A stretch of DNA of 64,000 nucleotides from Solitalea lacus (GCF_022014595.1 NZ_CP091740.1:744001-808000), one strand, 5' to 3'. Positions 18,825 to 28,635 are shown, counted from the first letter of the stretch. Program-made: numbers and translations. The notes: a model not told the origin generated them from the sequence alone.

Positions 18825-20003
18825 TTATTTAGTGTCTTTAACACATCTGAATCCAATATGGTTCGATGCAGAACGGTATTCACCTTTTCCTCGTGTGCCA
18901 ACCATGTAGCGGGTACAGTATTGGTCAGTACACAGAAACGAACCTCCGCGTTGAACCTTCTTCTTTTGAGTTGGTTCGTCAGGGTCATATGATGATTCTG
19001 GTCCTTGAGGATTCTTTGCGATTGTCTGCTTGGCAAGTTTTTCATAATAGTCAGATTGATACCAATCTTGACACCATTCCCAAACGTTACCCGCTATATC
19101 GTACAGGCCGTAAGGGTTGGATGGAAATTGTTTTACCGGCGCAATGCCTGTAAAACCGTCTGCTCCAGTATCATTTTTAGGAAATTTACCCTGGAAAATA
19201 TTAGCCATCCATTTGCCATCAGGTTTAAATTGATTGCCCCAAGGATACAGTTTGCCATACTCACCTCCCCTGGCTGCAAATTCCCATTCCGCTTCCGTTG
19301 GAAGTCGTTTTCCGGCCCATTGGGCATAAGCTTGAGCATCCTCCCATGAAATGTGTACAACCGGATAGTATTCTTTGCCTTTAATTGTACTGTTTGGGCC
19401 CAGAGGATGTCGCCAATCAGCCCCCTTGACATATTGCCACCATTGAAGATAATCATTTAAAGGAATATCTTCATTAGGAGGAGTAAAGACTACAGAGCCT
19501 GTAAATAAGTTTTCTTCAGGGGCATTAGGAAACTCTTCTTTTGTTGGCTTTTTTTCAGCTATAGTAACGTATCCGGTGGCTTTAACAAATGCCTCAAATT
19601 GAGCATTGGTAACTTCTGTGGCATCCATAAAAAAGCCCGAAACATACACACGGTGAATTGGGCGGGCATCATTCATCGGCTGATTCCCTCCGTCACCCAT
19701 ACCCACAGGGTTTACTCCTCCCATGCTAAATTCCCCACCAGGAATGTATACCATCCCTTCCGGTACTTTGCCTATAGGCTTTTGGGCATTAATTATAGAT
19801 TCGTAGAACTCTTTTCCTCCTCCTTGCATATACAAAACACTATCAGACGGGAACAAACCATTAGATGTACAAGCCGCCATCCCCTCTATCCTGCTGCTTT
19901 TTAGCAACTGGGCTGATTGGGAGTTTGAAGTCTTATGACAAGCAGTGAAGTTAAAAGCGAATGCAATAATTGTTATCAGTATAAATGATTTGTAAGAATA
20001 CAT
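18825..20003 (-). CDS. Formylglycine-generating-enzyme-family lipoprotein with intact active-site cysteines
   Basis: SUMF1/FGE-fold protein of 392 residues. The chosen ATG (20003) starts a lipoprotein signal peptide ending in FNFTAC (Cys22); the longer frame to 20090 would bury it. FGE landmarks follow in order: PEGMVYIPGGEFSMGG, RPIHRVYVSGFFMDATEVTN, WAGKRLPTEAEWEFAARGG, GLYDIAGNVWEWCQDWY and RGGSFLCTDQYCTRY. The last contains both cysteines (358 and 363) that bind copper and do the oxidation in true FGEs, while structural relatives such as GldJ/GldK normally lack them. True FGE converts a sulphatase Cys to formylglycine. No sulphatase gene is in this window. It is followed 9 bases later by an alcohol dehydrogenase. 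Confidence 0.88.
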   Translation of the reverse strand: MYSYKSFILITIIAFAFNFTACHKTSNSQSAQLLKSSRIEGMAACTSNGLFPSDSVLYMQGGGKEFYESIINAQKPIGKVPEGMVYIPGGEFSMGGVNPVGMGDGGNQPMNDARPIHRVYVSGFFMDATEVTNAQFEAFVKATGYVTIAEKKPTKEEFPNAPEENLFTGSVVFTPPNEDIPLNDYLQWWQYVKGADWRHPLGPNSTIKGKEYYPVVHISWEDAQAYAQWAGKRLPTEAEWEFAARGGEYGKLYPWGNQFKPDGKWMANIFQGKFPKNDTGADGFTGIAPVKQFPSNPYGLYDIAGNVWEWCQDWYQSDYYEKLAKQTIAKNPQGPESSYDPDEPTQKKKVQRGGSFLCTDQYCTRYMVGTRGKGEYRSASNHIGFRCVKDTK

Positions 20004-20222
20004 GTTAAGTTCAATCGATATAAATACATGTCTAAGTCTTTTACGAAACGACTTTACAAAATAACTAATTTCGGCAATTTTCGGTGCCAATTATTTAAAG
20101 TCATATAGCAGAAATTCTTTATGTCATTTTTTTCCCTTAAATTAATATTGGTCTAAAAGTATAACCCTCGTATCAGTCTTTTCACCTCATCTACGACCTT
20201 TCCTTTTGAAATTACGACCATT

Positions 20223-21911
20223 ATGGAACTTCTGAAATACATAATTCATCATGCGCCTGAATTTGCAGTGTTTTTCTCTTTGGCACTTGGACATGCTATT
20301 GGAAGAATAAAAATTGGAAGTTTTAGTCTTGGAAGTGTAGCAAGCACCTTAATAATAGCCTTGATTATCGGCCAACTGGGCGTTACGCTTTCTCCTGTTT
20401 TTAAAACTGCTTGCTTTGCGCTTTTTGTTTATTCAATTGGATTTAAAAGCGGGCCTGAGTTTTTCGGAAGCTTAAATAGAGGAACAGTGAAGCTGATGAT
20501 TTTGGCAGTGGTTGTATGCGTTACGGGTTTGATTTTAGTAGTAGCGCTTGGACACTTGCTTCATCTGAATAAGGGATTGGCTGCTGGCTTGGCAGCCGGA
20601 GCATTAACAGAGTCGGCAACAATGGGTACTGCATCGGATGCAATAAGCCGATTAAATCTGAGTGCGGAGGAAACCCGCAGTTTAAGTTCCAGTATGGCTG
20701 TTGCATTTGCTATAACCTATGTGCTAGGAACCATTACGGTCATTATATTTCTAAGGAATATAGCGCCAAAGTTTTTAAAAGTAAATTTAAAGCAGGCTGC
20801 TAAAGATCTGGAGCAGTCACTGGCTGGAGGGTATGGAAAAGGAATGTCTGGCTCAATAAACCCTTACTCGCCCGTAATTGCTAGAGCTTATAAGTTAGTG
20901 TTTATTCCGGATAGTGTTAAAACCGCTGGAGACATTGAGCAGTTGATTGGCGACCGAACTGCAGTGTTTAGAGTTGTTAGAGAGGATCAAATTATTGAAA
21001 CAGAACTTGCTACTCCGGTCAAGAAGGGAGATGTTGTGGCAATGATGGGTAATTACAATACCATAATGAAAGCCGAGCAGATTTTGGGACCCGAGGTTAA
21101 TGATCCCAGAGCACTTCAGTTCAATGGTAAATTGATAAAAGTAGTGTTAACAAATTCTCAATATCATAATAAAAGCCTTAAAGAAATAGTGGATCAGGCA
21201 GATACTCATGACTTGCGGGGTGTTTTTCTTATCAGTATAAAAAGGCAGGAGAATGATATTCCATTATTTAGAAATACAGTTTTGCGTAGAGGGGATGTGA
21301 TGCAATTGATGGGCGATGAAATCCAAGTGGACCGGATTGCAAATAAAGTAGGTTATGTAGAGAAATCAAGTGATAAAAGCGATTTGGTGATGCTGACAGC
21401 AGGAATTGTTGCGGGGATTTTATTAGGACTGTTATCTGTTAACATTGGAGGAGTTCCAATTACCTTGGGTGTTGGAGGGGGCGTGCTGGTTTCTGGCTTA
21501 TTTTTTGGCTGGCTTCGTTCTAAATATCCTGTATTTGGAAGCTTACCAGGGGCCGCACAGTGGGTGCTGCAGGAATTTGGTCTAAGTGCTTTTGCAGCGG
21601 TTGTTGGATTGTCGGCGGGTAGAGACGCAATTGTAGCCTTACAAAATTCGGGTGCTATTCTAATTGTATTGGGTGTTTTAGTGGCTTTGGTACCTCAAGT
21701 AGTGGGATTGATCGTAGGGCACAAGTTTCTAAAGCTAAATCCAATCATTCTTTTTGGGGGGCTATGTGGAAGCCAAACCGTGGCTGCTGCATTATCTGCT
21801 ATATCTGAAGAAGCCGAAAGTACAACTCCGGTGCTAGGTTTTACGGTAACATACGCAATTGGTAATGTTTTACTGGCTATCTGGGGGCCAATAATTGTAA
21901 ATCTGGTTTAA
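20223..21911 (+). CDS. AspT/YidE-type transporter with RCK_C domains
   Basis: Inner-membrane transporter of 562 residues in the aspartate:alanine exchanger family. Two hydrophobic halves of about five membrane segments (roughly 1-180 and 385-562), each with the Asp-Al_Ex repeat (AGLAAGALTESATMGTASDA; GGLCGSQTVAAALSAISEEA), flank a cytoplasmic part with two TrkA_C/RCK_C domains (about 210-375, DRTAVFRVVREDQIIETEL and RNTVLRRGDVMQLMGDE). AspT exchanges aspartate for alanine or related dicarboxylates; in most genomes the substrate is untested. No aspartate decarboxylase gene is adjacent. Confidence 0.85.
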   Translation: MELLKYIIHHAPEFAVFFSLALGHAIGRIKIGSFSLGSVASTLIIALIIGQLGVTLSPVFKTACFALFVYSIGFKSGPEFFGSLNRGTVKLMILAVVVCVTGLILVVALGHLLHLNKGLAAGLAAGALTESATMGTASDAISRLNLSAEETRSLSSSMAVAFAITYVLGTITVIIFLRNIAPKFLKVNLKQAAKDLEQSLAGGYGKGMSGSINPYSPVIARAYKLVFIPDSVKTAGDIEQLIGDRTAVFRVVREDQIIETELATPVKKGDVVAMMGNYNTIMKAEQILGPEVNDPRALQFNGKLIKVVLTNSQYHNKSLKEIVDQADTHDLRGVFLISIKRQENDIPLFRNTVLRRGDVMQLMGDEIQVDRIANKVGYVEKSSDKSDLVMLTAGIVAGILLGLLSVNIGGVPITLGVGGGVLVSGLFFGWLRSKYPVFGSLPGAAQWVLQEFGLSAFAAVVGLSAGRDAIVALQNSGAILIVLGVLVALVPQVVGLIVGHKFLKLNPIILFGGLCGSQTVAAALSAISEEAESTTPVLGFTVTYAIGNVLLAIWGPIIVNLV

Positions 21912-22043
21912 TTCACACTTGTTTCAAAAGCAATAATAGTTGATTTACCGAACTTCGGTTTGTAACCTAACGCTGACATAATCTACCTTGATAAAAATAA
22001 GCTTAACTTCGCAGCGTTTCTTAATAAACATTTACGGTATTTC

Positions 22044-22991
22044 ATGAAGAGGCTTTTTGTAATTGTCGCGTTATTTTCTTTTATCAATCCACTATTTGCT
22101 CAAATTAAAAAACAACCTAAGTCGATAAAAGAGTTGAATCCAGATACTATTCTAAATTTTCAGCTCGACTCAGCTATTGTTGTTACAGGCAAGAAAGGCT
22201 TGTTCGTTCAGGATTTTATAGACGAAATCTTAAACGATACGGTATTTTATATGGGTTTCAAAAAGATGAAGCAATACAACTTTTTTGCCGAAAATGACAT
22301 TGTAACGTTCGATAAAAAATATAACAGGTCAGCACATATCTATAAAAAAATCTACCATGATAATACTGGAGCTAATTATGCTCAGAAAGTGATAAATAAG
22401 CTTGACAGTGGGGAGATTTATAAGCGAAATGGCAAATACGAATTGTTTACGGTTCAAATGTTCAGCTATATTTTTGAGAACATGAACAGTACAGAATTTA
22501 CAAGTACTACTCCTGGTAGAAGTGAAAAAAGTGAAGAAGGATATAAAGATAAACTGAAAGTATTGATTTTCAGTCCTGGGAAGCCAGTTAAGGGGGTTCC
22601 GTTTGTAAGTGAAAAGACGGCCATCTTTGAGCCTGAAATGCGTAAGTATTACGACTATAAATTCTTTAGCGGAACTTACATGGGTAACCTTCCTGTTTAC
22701 AGGTTTAAGTGTACTGCCAAACCTGAGTATGTCAATTCAGATAAGGTTATGATAAAAGAATTAACCACCATTTTTGACAAGCGAACTTTTCAAATTGTAG
22801 GCCGTTACATTGATATGAGCTACGATAACATGGCTTTTAGTTTTGATGTTAAGATGAATATTGAAATGAATTACGTTAATGATGACTTATTGCCGGTTCG
22901 CATCAGCTACAACGGAAACTGGGATGTGCCTTTTAAGAAAAAGGAAATAGCAGCTTTTAACGTAAAGCATTACGGGTACAATAAAAAGTAG
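22044..22991 (+). CDS. Secreted protein of unknown function
   Basis: Not recognised as a characterised family. Of 315 residues, 1-20 are a signal peptide (MKRLFVIVALFSF, cleavage after LFAQ). The mature part is charged, rich in Lys, Asp and Tyr, with no membrane segment or catalytic motif; features such as GVPFVSEKTAIFEPEMRKYY and KELTTIFDKRTFQIVGRYID suggest a beta-rich periplasmic fold like the many DUF proteins of Bacteroidota. It lies alone between an AspT-type transporter and dnaG on the same strand, separated by 132 and 120 bases. Confidence 0.7.
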   Translation: MKRLFVIVALFSFINPLFAQIKKQPKSIKELNPDTILNFQLDSAIVVTGKKGLFVQDFIDEILNDTVFYMGFKKMKQYNFFAENDIVTFDKKYNRSAHIYKKIYHDNTGANYAQKVINKLDSGEIYKRNGKYELFTVQMFSYIFENMNSTEFTSTTPGRSEKSEEGYKDKLKVLIFSPGKPVKGVPFVSEKTAIFEPEMRKYYDYKFFSGTYMGNLPVYRFKCTAKPEYVNSDKVMIKELTTIFDKRTFQIVGRYIDMSYDNMAFSFDVKMNIEMNYVNDDLLPVRISYNGNWDVPFKKKEIAAFNVKHYGYNKK

Positions 22992-23111
22992 CTTCAGTAA
23001 GTATTGTTTGTTTGACGCCAAACAATGAAAGCCACAGGCTGAATATTTTAAAAGCCAAACACTTAAAAATCTGATAAAACTTAGCAACTTTGCAGCAAAC
23101 CATCAAAAGCA

Positions 23112-25046
23112 TTGATTACAAAAGATACCGTAGATAGAATTATGGATGCTGCCGACATTGTGGAAGTGATCGGCGAGTTTGTGAATCTTAAAAAAAGGGG
23201 AGCTAACTACGTTGGACTGAGTCCTTTTGCCAACGAGAAAACTCCTTCATTTACGGTTTCTCCGGCTAAACAAATTTTCAAAGATTTTAGTACTGGAAAA
23301 GGCGGCAGTGTTGTCACCTTTTTAATGGAACTGGAAAAGTTTAGCTATCCGGAAGCGCTTAAGTGGTTGGCCAACAAATATCAGATTGAAATAGAAGAAG
23401 ATCGCAAATGGGAGGAATCTCCTATTAATGATGAACGTGAAAGTTTGTTCATTGTGAATGAATTTGCGCGTAACTATTTTTCTGAAACTCTTTTTGATCG
23501 TGAAGAAGGAATCAATATAGGTCAAAGCTATTTTAAAGAGCGTGGTTTTCGGGAAGAAACGATGAAAAAGTTTCAACTCGGCTATTGTATTGATCGGTGG
23601 GATGATTTTACACAAGGTGCTTTAAAAGCCGGGTATAATGAAGAATACCTTGTTAAAACGGGGCTAACCATTAAAAAAGATGATGGGAAAGCTTTTGATC
23701 GCTATAAAGGTCGGGTGATTTTCCCAATCCACAGCCTTACAGGGCGCGTTATTGGTTTTGGTGGACGTGTTTTAAAAACCGGTGATAAAACTGCCAAATA
23801 CGTAAACTCACCTGAGTCGTTAATTTATCACAAAAGCCAGACGCTATACGGTATTTATTTTGCCAAGAATAAAATACGTGATGAGGATAATTGTTTCCTG
23901 GCCGAAGGTTATACCGACGTTATTTCACTTCATCAATCGGGTATAGAAAATGCGGTTGCTTCCTCGGGAACCTCTCTCACTGTTGAGCAAATCAGGTTAA
24001 TAAATCGATTTACCAAAAATGTAACCATTTTATATGATGGTGACGCTGCCGGTATTAAAGCTTCTCTGCGCGGAATTGATATGATTCTTGAGGAAGGGCT
24101 TAATGTAAAGGTGGTGTTATTTCCAGATGGACATGATCCGGATTCTTATGTGAAAAGTGTCGGAGGAACAGCCTTCAGAGAGTACGTTAAGGAAAATCAA
24201 AAAGACTTCATTCTTTTTAAAACATCAATACTATTACAAGACGCTAATAATGATCCGCTAAAACGTGCTGAAGTTATTCGTGATATTGTTGAAAGTATTG
24301 CTAAAATTCCGGATAGCATTAAGGCATCTGTTTTCATTTCAGAAACCAGTCGTTTATTGCAGGTGGAAGAGCGCATTTTGCTTTCTGAGCTGAATAAGCT
24401 TAAGCTTAAAAATGCTCAGGCTAAAGAAAAGCCTCCCCGCTCAGATAATTTTCCACCAGATGAACCTTCGCCAGAAGAATTGTATGGACTTGAAATACAG
24501 GCGCAGGTAAAAGAGGAAATCTCAGTGAATAATGAGGACCCTCAGGAAGAAGAAATTGTACGATTGCTGGTTAATTATTGTGGAGAAGTTTGGGAAGAGG
24601 ATTTGACAATCGCGCAGTTTCTGATACACGCTTTGGATGACATTGAGTTTGGTAATGCTTTATATGGTACTTTTTTTGAAGAAACCCGTTTTAAAGTAAA
24701 TGAAGGAGAAGTTATTGATGAGCGTTTCTTCATACATCATCCTAATAATGAAATCAGAAATCTAACGGCAACTCTATTAACATCGCCTCATTCATTGAGT
24801 GAAAACTGGGAGAAAATGCATGAGATTCCTGTCCCCGATGAAAAGTCGAAATTAAAGCAGGCGGTGTTAAGCGCTGTGTTTCATATAAAAATGCGTAAGG
24901 TAATGCGGTTGATCAAAGAAAATCAAGAGAAGATGAAAACTGCAACAACTGATGATGAGATCATTGCTCTGCAAACATTGCACATGCAACTAACGCAGGT
25001 TAAAAAGGATATTTCTCAAGAATTAGGGGCGGTAATTTTAAAGTAA
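23112..25046 (+). CDS. dnaG: DNA primase, zinc ligands lost
   Basis: Primase of 644 residues that makes RNA primers at the replication fork. The N-terminal CHC2 module is recognisable, GLSPFANEKTPSFTVSPAKQ then FKDFSTGKGG, but the four zinc ligands of the canonical CPFH...CFGC are Ser37, Ala40, Asp58 and Thr61, so it cannot hold zinc in the usual way. The TOPRIM core is intact: EGYTDVISLHQSGI and ILYDGDAAGIKASLRG. A DnaB-interacting helical C-terminus follows from about 445, after an acidic linker. The start is TTG; MITKDTVDRIMDAADIVEVIG matches the normal DnaG beginning, and there is no ATG that keeps it. Convergent with upp, 14 bases apart. Confidence 0.95.
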   Translation: MITKDTVDRIMDAADIVEVIGEFVNLKKRGANYVGLSPFANEKTPSFTVSPAKQIFKDFSTGKGGSVVTFLMELEKFSYPEALKWLANKYQIEIEEDRKWEESPINDERESLFIVNEFARNYFSETLFDREEGINIGQSYFKERGFREETMKKFQLGYCIDRWDDFTQGALKAGYNEEYLVKTGLTIKKDDGKAFDRYKGRVIFPIHSLTGRVIGFGGRVLKTGDKTAKYVNSPESLIYHKSQTLYGIYFAKNKIRDEDNCFLAEGYTDVISLHQSGIENAVASSGTSLTVEQIRLINRFTKNVTILYDGDAAGIKASLRGIDMILEEGLNVKVVLFPDGHDPDSYVKSVGGTAFREYVKENQKDFILFKTSILLQDANNDPLKRAEVIRDIVESIAKIPDSIKASVFISETSRLLQVEERILLSELNKLKLKNAQAKEKPPRSDNFPPDEPSPEELYGLEIQAQVKEEISVNNEDPQEEEIVRLLVNYCGEVWEEDLTIAQFLIHALDDIEFGNALYGTFFEETRFKVNEGEVIDERFFIHHPNNEIRNLTATLLTSPHSLSENWEKMHEIPVPDEKSKLKQAVLSAVFHIKMRKVMRLIKENQEKMKTATTDDEIIALQTLHMQLTQVKKDISQELGAVILK

Positions 25047-25060
25047 TTTTAAACTCATTA

Positions 25061-25705
25061 CTAGAGTTTTTCTCCAAAGCAAAGGTCTCCGGCATCTCCC
25101 AGCCCCGGAACAATGTAAGCCTTAGAGGTAAGTTCCTCATCAACGGCGCCAAGCCATAGGAATGCTTTAGGCAGGTTAGATCTCACATGAGAGATGCCTT
25201 CAGTGCTTGCAATAACGCTTACCAAATGCAGCTCCTTAATGTCAAAACGGGCAAGTAACTCTTTGCAAACAATCACCATAGACTGACCGGTTGCAATCAT
25301 CGGATCAGAAACGATTACTGTTTTATCGCTGAGGTCAGTAGTTGAAAAGTACTCCATTTTTATCTCAAAGTCATTGTTTTTTTTTGCTTTTCGATAAGCT
25401 GAGATGTAACCTGAATCGGATTTATCGAAAAAGTTCATCAGGCCCTGGTGCAATGGAAGGCCAGCCCGAAGTATGGTTACCAGTACGGGGAATTCAGTAA
25501 GCAATGGGACTGATGCAACACCAAGCGGGGTGATAACTTCTTGCTCCTCATAGGACAATTTTTTGCTGATTTCATAGGCGAAAACCTCTCCTAAGCGTTC
25601 AAGATTTCGTCTGAAACGCATCCGGTCATTTTGAATATCAATATGGCGCAATTCAGCCAGAAACTGATTGGCTATAGAGTTGTTTTTGCTAAAAACAGTA
25701 ATCAT
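25061..25705 (-). CDS. upp: Uracil phosphoribosyltransferase
   Basis: Pyrimidine salvage enzyme making UMP from uracil and PRPP, 214 residues, the normal length. The PRPP-binding loop is VIVSDPMIATGQSMV, the flexible region has VTILRAGLPLHQGLMNFF, and the uracil-binding C-terminus is YIVPGLGDAGDLCFG. Soluble and cytoplasmic. Upstream neighbour uvrB is divergent, and the 145-base gap between the two starts shows no operator-like repeat. Confidence 0.97.
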   Translation of the reverse strand: MITVFSKNNSIANQFLAELRHIDIQNDRMRFRRNLERLGEVFAYEISKKLSYEEQEVITPLGVASVPLLTEFPVLVTILRAGLPLHQGLMNFFDKSDSGYISAYRKAKKNNDFEIKMEYFSTTDLSDKTVIVSDPMIATGQSMVIVCKELLARFDIKELHLVSVIASTEGISHVRSNLPKAFLWLGAVDEELTSKAYIVPGLGDAGDLCFGEKL

Positions 25706-25850
25706 AATGAGTGATGTTTTATCTAAGATAACGAAAATGGGTCGAAAATATAATGCTTAATTCGGTTATATGGAACCTAAACAATAAAAGAACAAAATCG
25801 TTATAAACCTTTGTGAAGTGATAAGCTTCTTCTGGTTATATTTGAATTAC

Positions 25851-27881
25851 ATGAAATTTCAACTCACCTCAGCATATTATCCTACCGGAGATCAACCAGA
25901 AGCAATACGCCAATTGGTTGAAGGCGTTAATGCAAATGAACAGTTCCAAACTTTATTGGGAGTTACCGGCTCAGGAAAGACATTTACAGTAGCAAATGTA
26001 ATTGCTCAAACACAGCGGCCAACACTCATATTAAGTCACAACAAAACCTTGGCGGCTCAGCTTTATGGAGAGTTTAAGCAGTTTTTTCCGGAGAATGCAG
26101 TTAATTATTTCGTTTCCTATTACGATTATTACCAGCCGGAAGCTTATATGCCTACAACTAATACCTATATCGAAAAGGATTTGCAAATAAATGAGGAGAT
26201 TGAAAAGCTGCGGTTACGGACTACTTCTGCGCTGATGTCGGGAAGGAGAGATGTAATTGTAGTTTCTTCCGTTTCGTGCATTTACGGTATGGGTAATCCA
26301 GAGGATTTTGCCAATTCAGTATTTCGCATTGGAGTTGGTACGCGTATTAGCAGAAATGCATTTCTGCATCGGTTGGTAGAAATTCTGTATTCAAGAACCA
26401 CCGCTGATTTTCGTAGAGGTACATTTAGGGTCAAAGGTGATACTGTGGATGTGTATCCGGCTTATGCTGATTTTGCCTATCGGATTTCATTTTTTGGTGA
26501 TGATATTGAAGAGCTGAGTGTAATTGATCCGATTTCAGCGAAAACACTTGAAAGAATGGAGCAGTTGGCTATTTTCCCCGCCAATTTATTTGTTACTCCC
26601 AAAGATAAAATGACCAAAGCTATTTGGGCTATTGGTGAGGAATTGGAGGTTCGAAAACAACAGCTATTTGATGATAAACGCATGCTGGAAGCTAAGCGCC
26701 TGGATGAACGGGTGAATTATGATCTTGAAATGATGCGTGAATTGGGTTATTGTTCCGGTATTGAGAATTATTCCCGCTTTTTTGATGGCCGTAAGCCTGG
26801 AATGCGCCCATTCTGCTTGCTTGATTATTTTCCTGATGACTTTTTATTAGTTATTGATGAAAGCCATGTTACAATTCCCCAAATCAGGGCGATGTATGGT
26901 GGCGACCGTTCACGCAAGCTTTCTTTGGTGGAGTATGGCTTTCGTTTACCTGCCGCATTGGATAACAGGCCATTGAATTTTAATGAGTTTGAAAGTCTAA
27001 CCCATCAGACCATTTATGTGAGTGCTACCCCAGGAGATTATGAATTGGAGAGGACCGAGGGTGTTTATATAGAGCAGGTAATCAGGCCTACCGGCTTGCT
27101 CGATCCTGTTATAGAGGTTCGACCGGTGCAAAACCAGGTTGATGACCTGCTTGATGAGATTGACAAAACGGTGAAGAAAGGTGATCGAGTGCTGGTTACC
27201 ACGCTTACAAAAAGAATGGCCGAGGAATTGGCTAAGTACATGGCAAAGCTGAATATTAAATGTAGGTACATTCACTCAGAGATAAAAACATTGGAACGTG
27301 TAGAGATCTTACGCGGGTTGCGTTTAGGAGAGTTTGATGTTCTGATAGGTATCAACTTGTTGCGTGAAGGGCTGGATTTGCCGGAGGTGTCATTAGTAGC
27401 CATATTGGATGCAGATAAGGAAGGGTTTTTACGTTCTGATCGCGCCCTGATACAAACTATTGGTCGAGCTGCTCGTAACGAGGATGGTCGAGTAATTATG
27501 TATGCTGATAAGATTACCGATTCTATGGATCGGACTATCAATGAAACCATGCGCAGGCGTGAGAAACAGATAAAATATAATGAAGCCCATGGTATAGTGC
27601 CGCGCACAGTGAAAAAAGAAAAAGCGGCCATTATTGAGCAAACATCGGTGATAGACTTTAGAGGAGGTGTTCAGCAAGCCTATGTAGAAAGTGAAATTCC
27701 TACACTGATATCCGACCCAATTGTGGAATATATGAGTAAGAATGAGCTTCAAAAAGCTATAGAAAACACTCGTAAAGAAATGATGAAGGCTTCTAAAGAA
27801 ATGGATTTCTTGCTTGCTGCCAAGCTAAGAGATGAGATGTTTGCATTGGAAACATTTATGAAGGAACGCTTTGAAGTATAG
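25851..27881 (+). CDS. uvrB: Excinuclease ABC subunit B
   Basis: Nucleotide excision repair helicase, 676 residues from the ATG at 25851. The frame is open to a GTG 33 bases earlier, but MKFQLTSAYYPTGDQPEAIR is the conserved UvrB start. Walker A is GVTGSGKT (37-44), the damage-clamping beta-hairpin is YYDYYQPEAYMPTTNTYIEK (about 88-107), the DEAD-like box is VIDESHV, motif VI region has QTIGRAARN, and the C-terminal UVR motif for UvrC binding (KEMDFLLAAKLRDEMFALE) is complete. It ends in a bidirectional terminator. Confidence 0.98.
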   Translation: MKFQLTSAYYPTGDQPEAIRQLVEGVNANEQFQTLLGVTGSGKTFTVANVIAQTQRPTLILSHNKTLAAQLYGEFKQFFPENAVNYFVSYYDYYQPEAYMPTTNTYIEKDLQINEEIEKLRLRTTSALMSGRRDVIVVSSVSCIYGMGNPEDFANSVFRIGVGTRISRNAFLHRLVEILYSRTTADFRRGTFRVKGDTVDVYPAYADFAYRISFFGDDIEELSVIDPISAKTLERMEQLAIFPANLFVTPKDKMTKAIWAIGEELEVRKQQLFDDKRMLEAKRLDERVNYDLEMMRELGYCSGIENYSRFFDGRKPGMRPFCLLDYFPDDFLLVIDESHVTIPQIRAMYGGDRSRKLSLVEYGFRLPAALDNRPLNFNEFESLTHQTIYVSATPGDYELERTEGVYIEQVIRPTGLLDPVIEVRPVQNQVDDLLDEIDKTVKKGDRVLVTTLTKRMAEELAKYMAKLNIKCRYIHSEIKTLERVEILRGLRLGEFDVLIGINLLREGLDLPEVSLVAILDADKEGFLRSDRALIQTIGRAARNEDGRVIMYADKITDSMDRTINETMRRREKQIKYNEAHGIVPRTVKKEKAAIIEQTSVIDFRGGVQQAYVESEIPTLISDPIVEYMSKNELQKAIENTRKEMMKASKEMDFLLAAKLRDEMFALETFMKERFEV

Positions 27882-27906
27882 TAAATGGTCTCAGGGTCTT
27901 TGAAAA

Positions 27907-27940
27907 CATAAAGGCAACCCCATGGTTGCCTTTATGTTTA
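27907..27940. terminator. Bidirectional hairpin terminator
   Basis: 13-bp inverted repeat cataaaggcaacc (27907-27919) and ggttgcctttatg (27924-27936) with a 4-base loop, followed by ttta. It lies between convergent uvrB and the M23 peptidase gene. Confidence 0.85.
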
Positions 27941-27954
27941 TATTCTTTAAGATG

Positions 27955-28623
27955 CTATTGGAATTGAATTAGCAGGGCCGGGTCAGGGCAATTGGCCAAG
28001 TAAATTCCCCTTTCTGATAGTTTACAAACACCAGGGTAATCACCTTTAAAGCTCCCCATGTCTCGAATCAGTTGAAAATGCAAGTGAGGAGGCCATCCTC
28101 CATTCTCACGATCCAACCCAAATTCAGCTATTTTTTGACCTTTCTCAATCTTTTGTCCTTCTTCAAGATTTTCCAGGCTGCTTAAAGATAAATGCCCGTA
28201 CAGGGTATGAATTACAGCATTCCCAATTTTATGCTTTAACACAATGGCTGGGCCGTAATCACCAAAATTGTTATTGTTTTTAAAACTATGAACAGTGCCA
28301 GCTAAAGGAGCGTAAACAGCTGTCCCGGCTGGGCCCCATATATCAACTCCTAAGTGCAAACGACGTGGTTCGGTACCATTAAAATGCTCACTTCGACTAT
28401 AAATTTCGCGATATTCATCATAGCCGCCGATACCAAATTTGGCACCTGCGCTTATCCGTTTTTTCTCAACCCATTCTGTAAAGCTTTTTGTTTCAGCAAT
28501 TACATCTTCACTCAACTCGGCACCAATTTCATCAAAATTCACCTCCATCATCCGATCGGTAGCCGGATTAAAGTCAACTAACGGGGCTTTGTCAATTTTA
28601 GCTAAGTTCTCTAGTAAAGTCAT
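27955..28623 (-). CDS. M23 (LytM-type) metallopeptidase without signal peptide
   Basis: Protein of 222 residues whose C-terminal half is a full M23 domain: zinc ligands HLGVD (His90, Asp94) and PPHLHF (His182), with the supporting YGHLS (His144) and His180. Such enzymes cleave peptidoglycan cross-links, but no signal peptide or membrane segment is visible at the N-terminus, so where it meets its substrate is unclear; soluble M23 homologues fused or linked to metabolic enzymes exist. It is the last of four genes mqnB-mqnD-unknown-M23, starting 12 bases after its neighbour. Confidence 0.85.
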   Translation of the reverse strand: MTLLENLAKIDKAPLVDFNPATDRMMEVNFDEIGAELSEDVIAETKSFTEWVEKKRISAGAKFGIGGYDEYREIYSRSEHFNGTEPRRLHLGVDIWGPAGTAVYAPLAGTVHSFKNNNNFGDYGPAIVLKHKIGNAVIHTLYGHLSLSSLENLEEGQKIEKGQKIAEFGLDRENGGWPPHLHFQLIRDMGSFKGDYPGVCKLSERGIYLANCPDPALLIQFQ

Positions 28624-28635
28624 ATCTGTTTAGGG

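Noticed and set aside
25818-25850. GTG start 33 bases upstream of uvrB
   Set aside because: The added residues are not part of the UvrB family, whose normal start is MKFQLTSAYY at 25851.
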